The notes beneath the pieces are model-generated. The model worked only from the letters and a program-made list of their open reading frames with translations. It did no database searches and was not told where the DNA came from. Positions 6,781-7,154 of a stretch of 7,154 nt of DNA are shown piece after piece. This DNA is from Candidatus Krumholzibacteriia bacterium (GTDB lineage: Bacteria; Krumholzibacteriota; Krumholzibacteriia; LZORAL124-64-63). The stretch's first letter is position 1. Each line of letters begins with the position of its first letter. The stretch is taken from contig DAOWLV010000157.1 in NCBI GenBank assembly GCA_030643455.1, forward strand, positions 1 through 7,154. Reading direction: 5' to 3'. The position numbers and the translations under genes were made by a program.

Positions 6781-6945
6781 GTGAGCAAATTCCTGTACAT
6801 CGGCCGGCTCTTCCGCGAAATCTTCCAGTTCGCCATGCAGAACAAGGCCTGGTGGATCGTACCCACGGTCCTGATCCTGCTACTGCTGGGCGTGCTCATC
6901 TTTTCGGGCCAGGCCGTGGCGCCCTTTATTTACACCCTGTTCTAG
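6781..6945 (+). CDS. DUF5989-like small single-pass membrane protein
   Basis: About 54 residues: SKFLYIGRLFREIFQF at the N-terminus, an aromatic and basic patch (NKAWW, 21-25), one hydrophobic helix (about 26-43, IVPTVLILLLLGVLIF) and a C-terminal tail AVAPFIYTLF. I recognise the general form and the APFIYT ending as DUF5989, a family of unknown function found next to NodU-type carbamoyltransferases and SxtJ-like proteins. That is the arrangement here. Start choice: the GTG at 6781 has AAAGGA (6765-6770) ten bases before it and gives the family's usual N-terminus. An in-frame ATG at 6757 would add eight polar residues but has only a weak, too-close GGG before it. The gene follows the carbamoyltransferase stop by 57 bases (33 from the alternative start). 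It probably belongs to the same transcript and acts in the inner membrane. No catalytic residues are evident, so an accessory or scaffolding role is a guess. Confidence 0.8.
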   Translation: MSKFLYIGRLFREIFQFAMQNKAWWIVPTVLILLLLGVLIFSGQAVAPFIYTLF

Positions 6946-6965
6946 AATTGGATGGCCGGGATACG

Positions 6966-7001
6966 AAAAAGCCGCCGCGGCACCGGGCCGGGGCGGCTTT
7001 C
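6966..7001. terminator. Bidirectional intrinsic terminator between convergent genes
   Basis: AAAGCCGCC (6968-6976) and GGCGGCTTT (6992-7000) are exact reverse complements around a 15-base GC-rich loop. Read on the minus strand, the stem is followed by five T residues (complement of 6966-6970), a good intrinsic terminator for the gene ending at 7022. Read on the plus strand, it is followed by TTT then CTC, a weaker signal that would end the carbamoyltransferase transcript after 6945. Confidence 0.85.
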
Positions 7002-7021
7002 TCATGGTCTCTGCAGTTCGA

Positions 7022-7154
7022 CTAGGAAGCGAGTTTCGCCAGCAGGTCCTTTTTCAGCCCATCGTTGGCTGGTTTTTCGCTGAACCATACCGTCCACAGG
7101 GCCTTGACGAATTCGAAATTCGTGAGGACGCCCTGGTCCTCACCATTCAAGGTG
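7022..7154 (-). CDS. C-terminal end of a chalcone isomerase-like family protein (partial)
   Basis: An open minus-strand frame enters from the right edge and ends at a TAG (7024-7022). The last 43 residues include TLNGEDQGVLTNFEFVKALW, TVWFSEKPANDGLKKDLLAK and a final LAS. The pattern of a small residue and Gly, a helix with F..AL, then (I/V)W(F/L)..(K/N)P..D..LK..LL at the very C-terminus matches what I recall of the bacterial chalcone isomerase-like domain. Those are often secreted or periplasmic proteins of unknown physiological role rather than flavonoid enzymes. Only the tail is visible, so the family call is moderate, and start, signal peptide and full length are unknown. It converges on the carbamoyltransferase cassette and shares the terminator at 6966-7001. 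Confidence 0.65.
   Translation of the reverse strand, partial: TLNGEDQGVLTNFEFVKALWTVWFSEKPANDGLKKDLLAKLAS

Overview
This is a GC-rich window from what looks like a Gram-negative bacterium: it carries an RND efflux pump with a lipoprotein-type periplasmic adaptor, which implies an outer membrane. The lineage cannot be fixed from the sequence. A deltaproteobacterial or FCB/candidate-phylum origin would fit, but that is a guess. I see no tRNA, rRNA, CRISPR array, insertion sequence or other mobile element.

Layout. (1) Positions 1-2248, minus strand: a two-gene efflux operon. The membrane fusion protein (1106-2248) comes first, followed by an RND permease that overlaps it by one base and runs off the left edge. 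(2) 2249-2478: a divergent intergenic region with a clear sigma70-type promoter facing right and a short structured leader. (3) 2479-4275, plus strand: etfB and etfA, the two subunits of electron transfer flavoprotein. (4) 4276-4360: an intercistronic gap holding a long hairpin and a second, overlapping hairpin. (5) 4361-6945, plus strand: a three-gene cassette of an SxtJ-like membrane protein, a NodU/CmcH/TobZ-type carbamoyltransferase (4-base overlap with the previous gene) and a tiny DUF5989-like single-pass membrane protein. (6) 6966-7001: a terminator that works best for the gene converging from the right. (7) 7022-7154, minus strand: the C-terminal end of a protein resembling the chalcone isomerase-like family.

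How the genes work together. The efflux genes form an inner-membrane plus periplasm pump that still needs an outer-membrane channel, not seen here. EtfAB would carry electrons between flavin dehydrogenases and a quinone reductase or other acceptor, and no partner dehydrogenase is in the window. The carbamoyltransferase cassette is the least understood part. The enzyme's chemistry is predictable (O-carbamoylation using carbamoyl phosphate and ATP), but its acceptor is unknown, and the two small membrane proteins beside it suggest that the reaction is tied to the inner membrane. The etf genes and the cassette lie on one strand and may be partly co-transcribed, with the hairpins at 4291-4345 as a possible control point.
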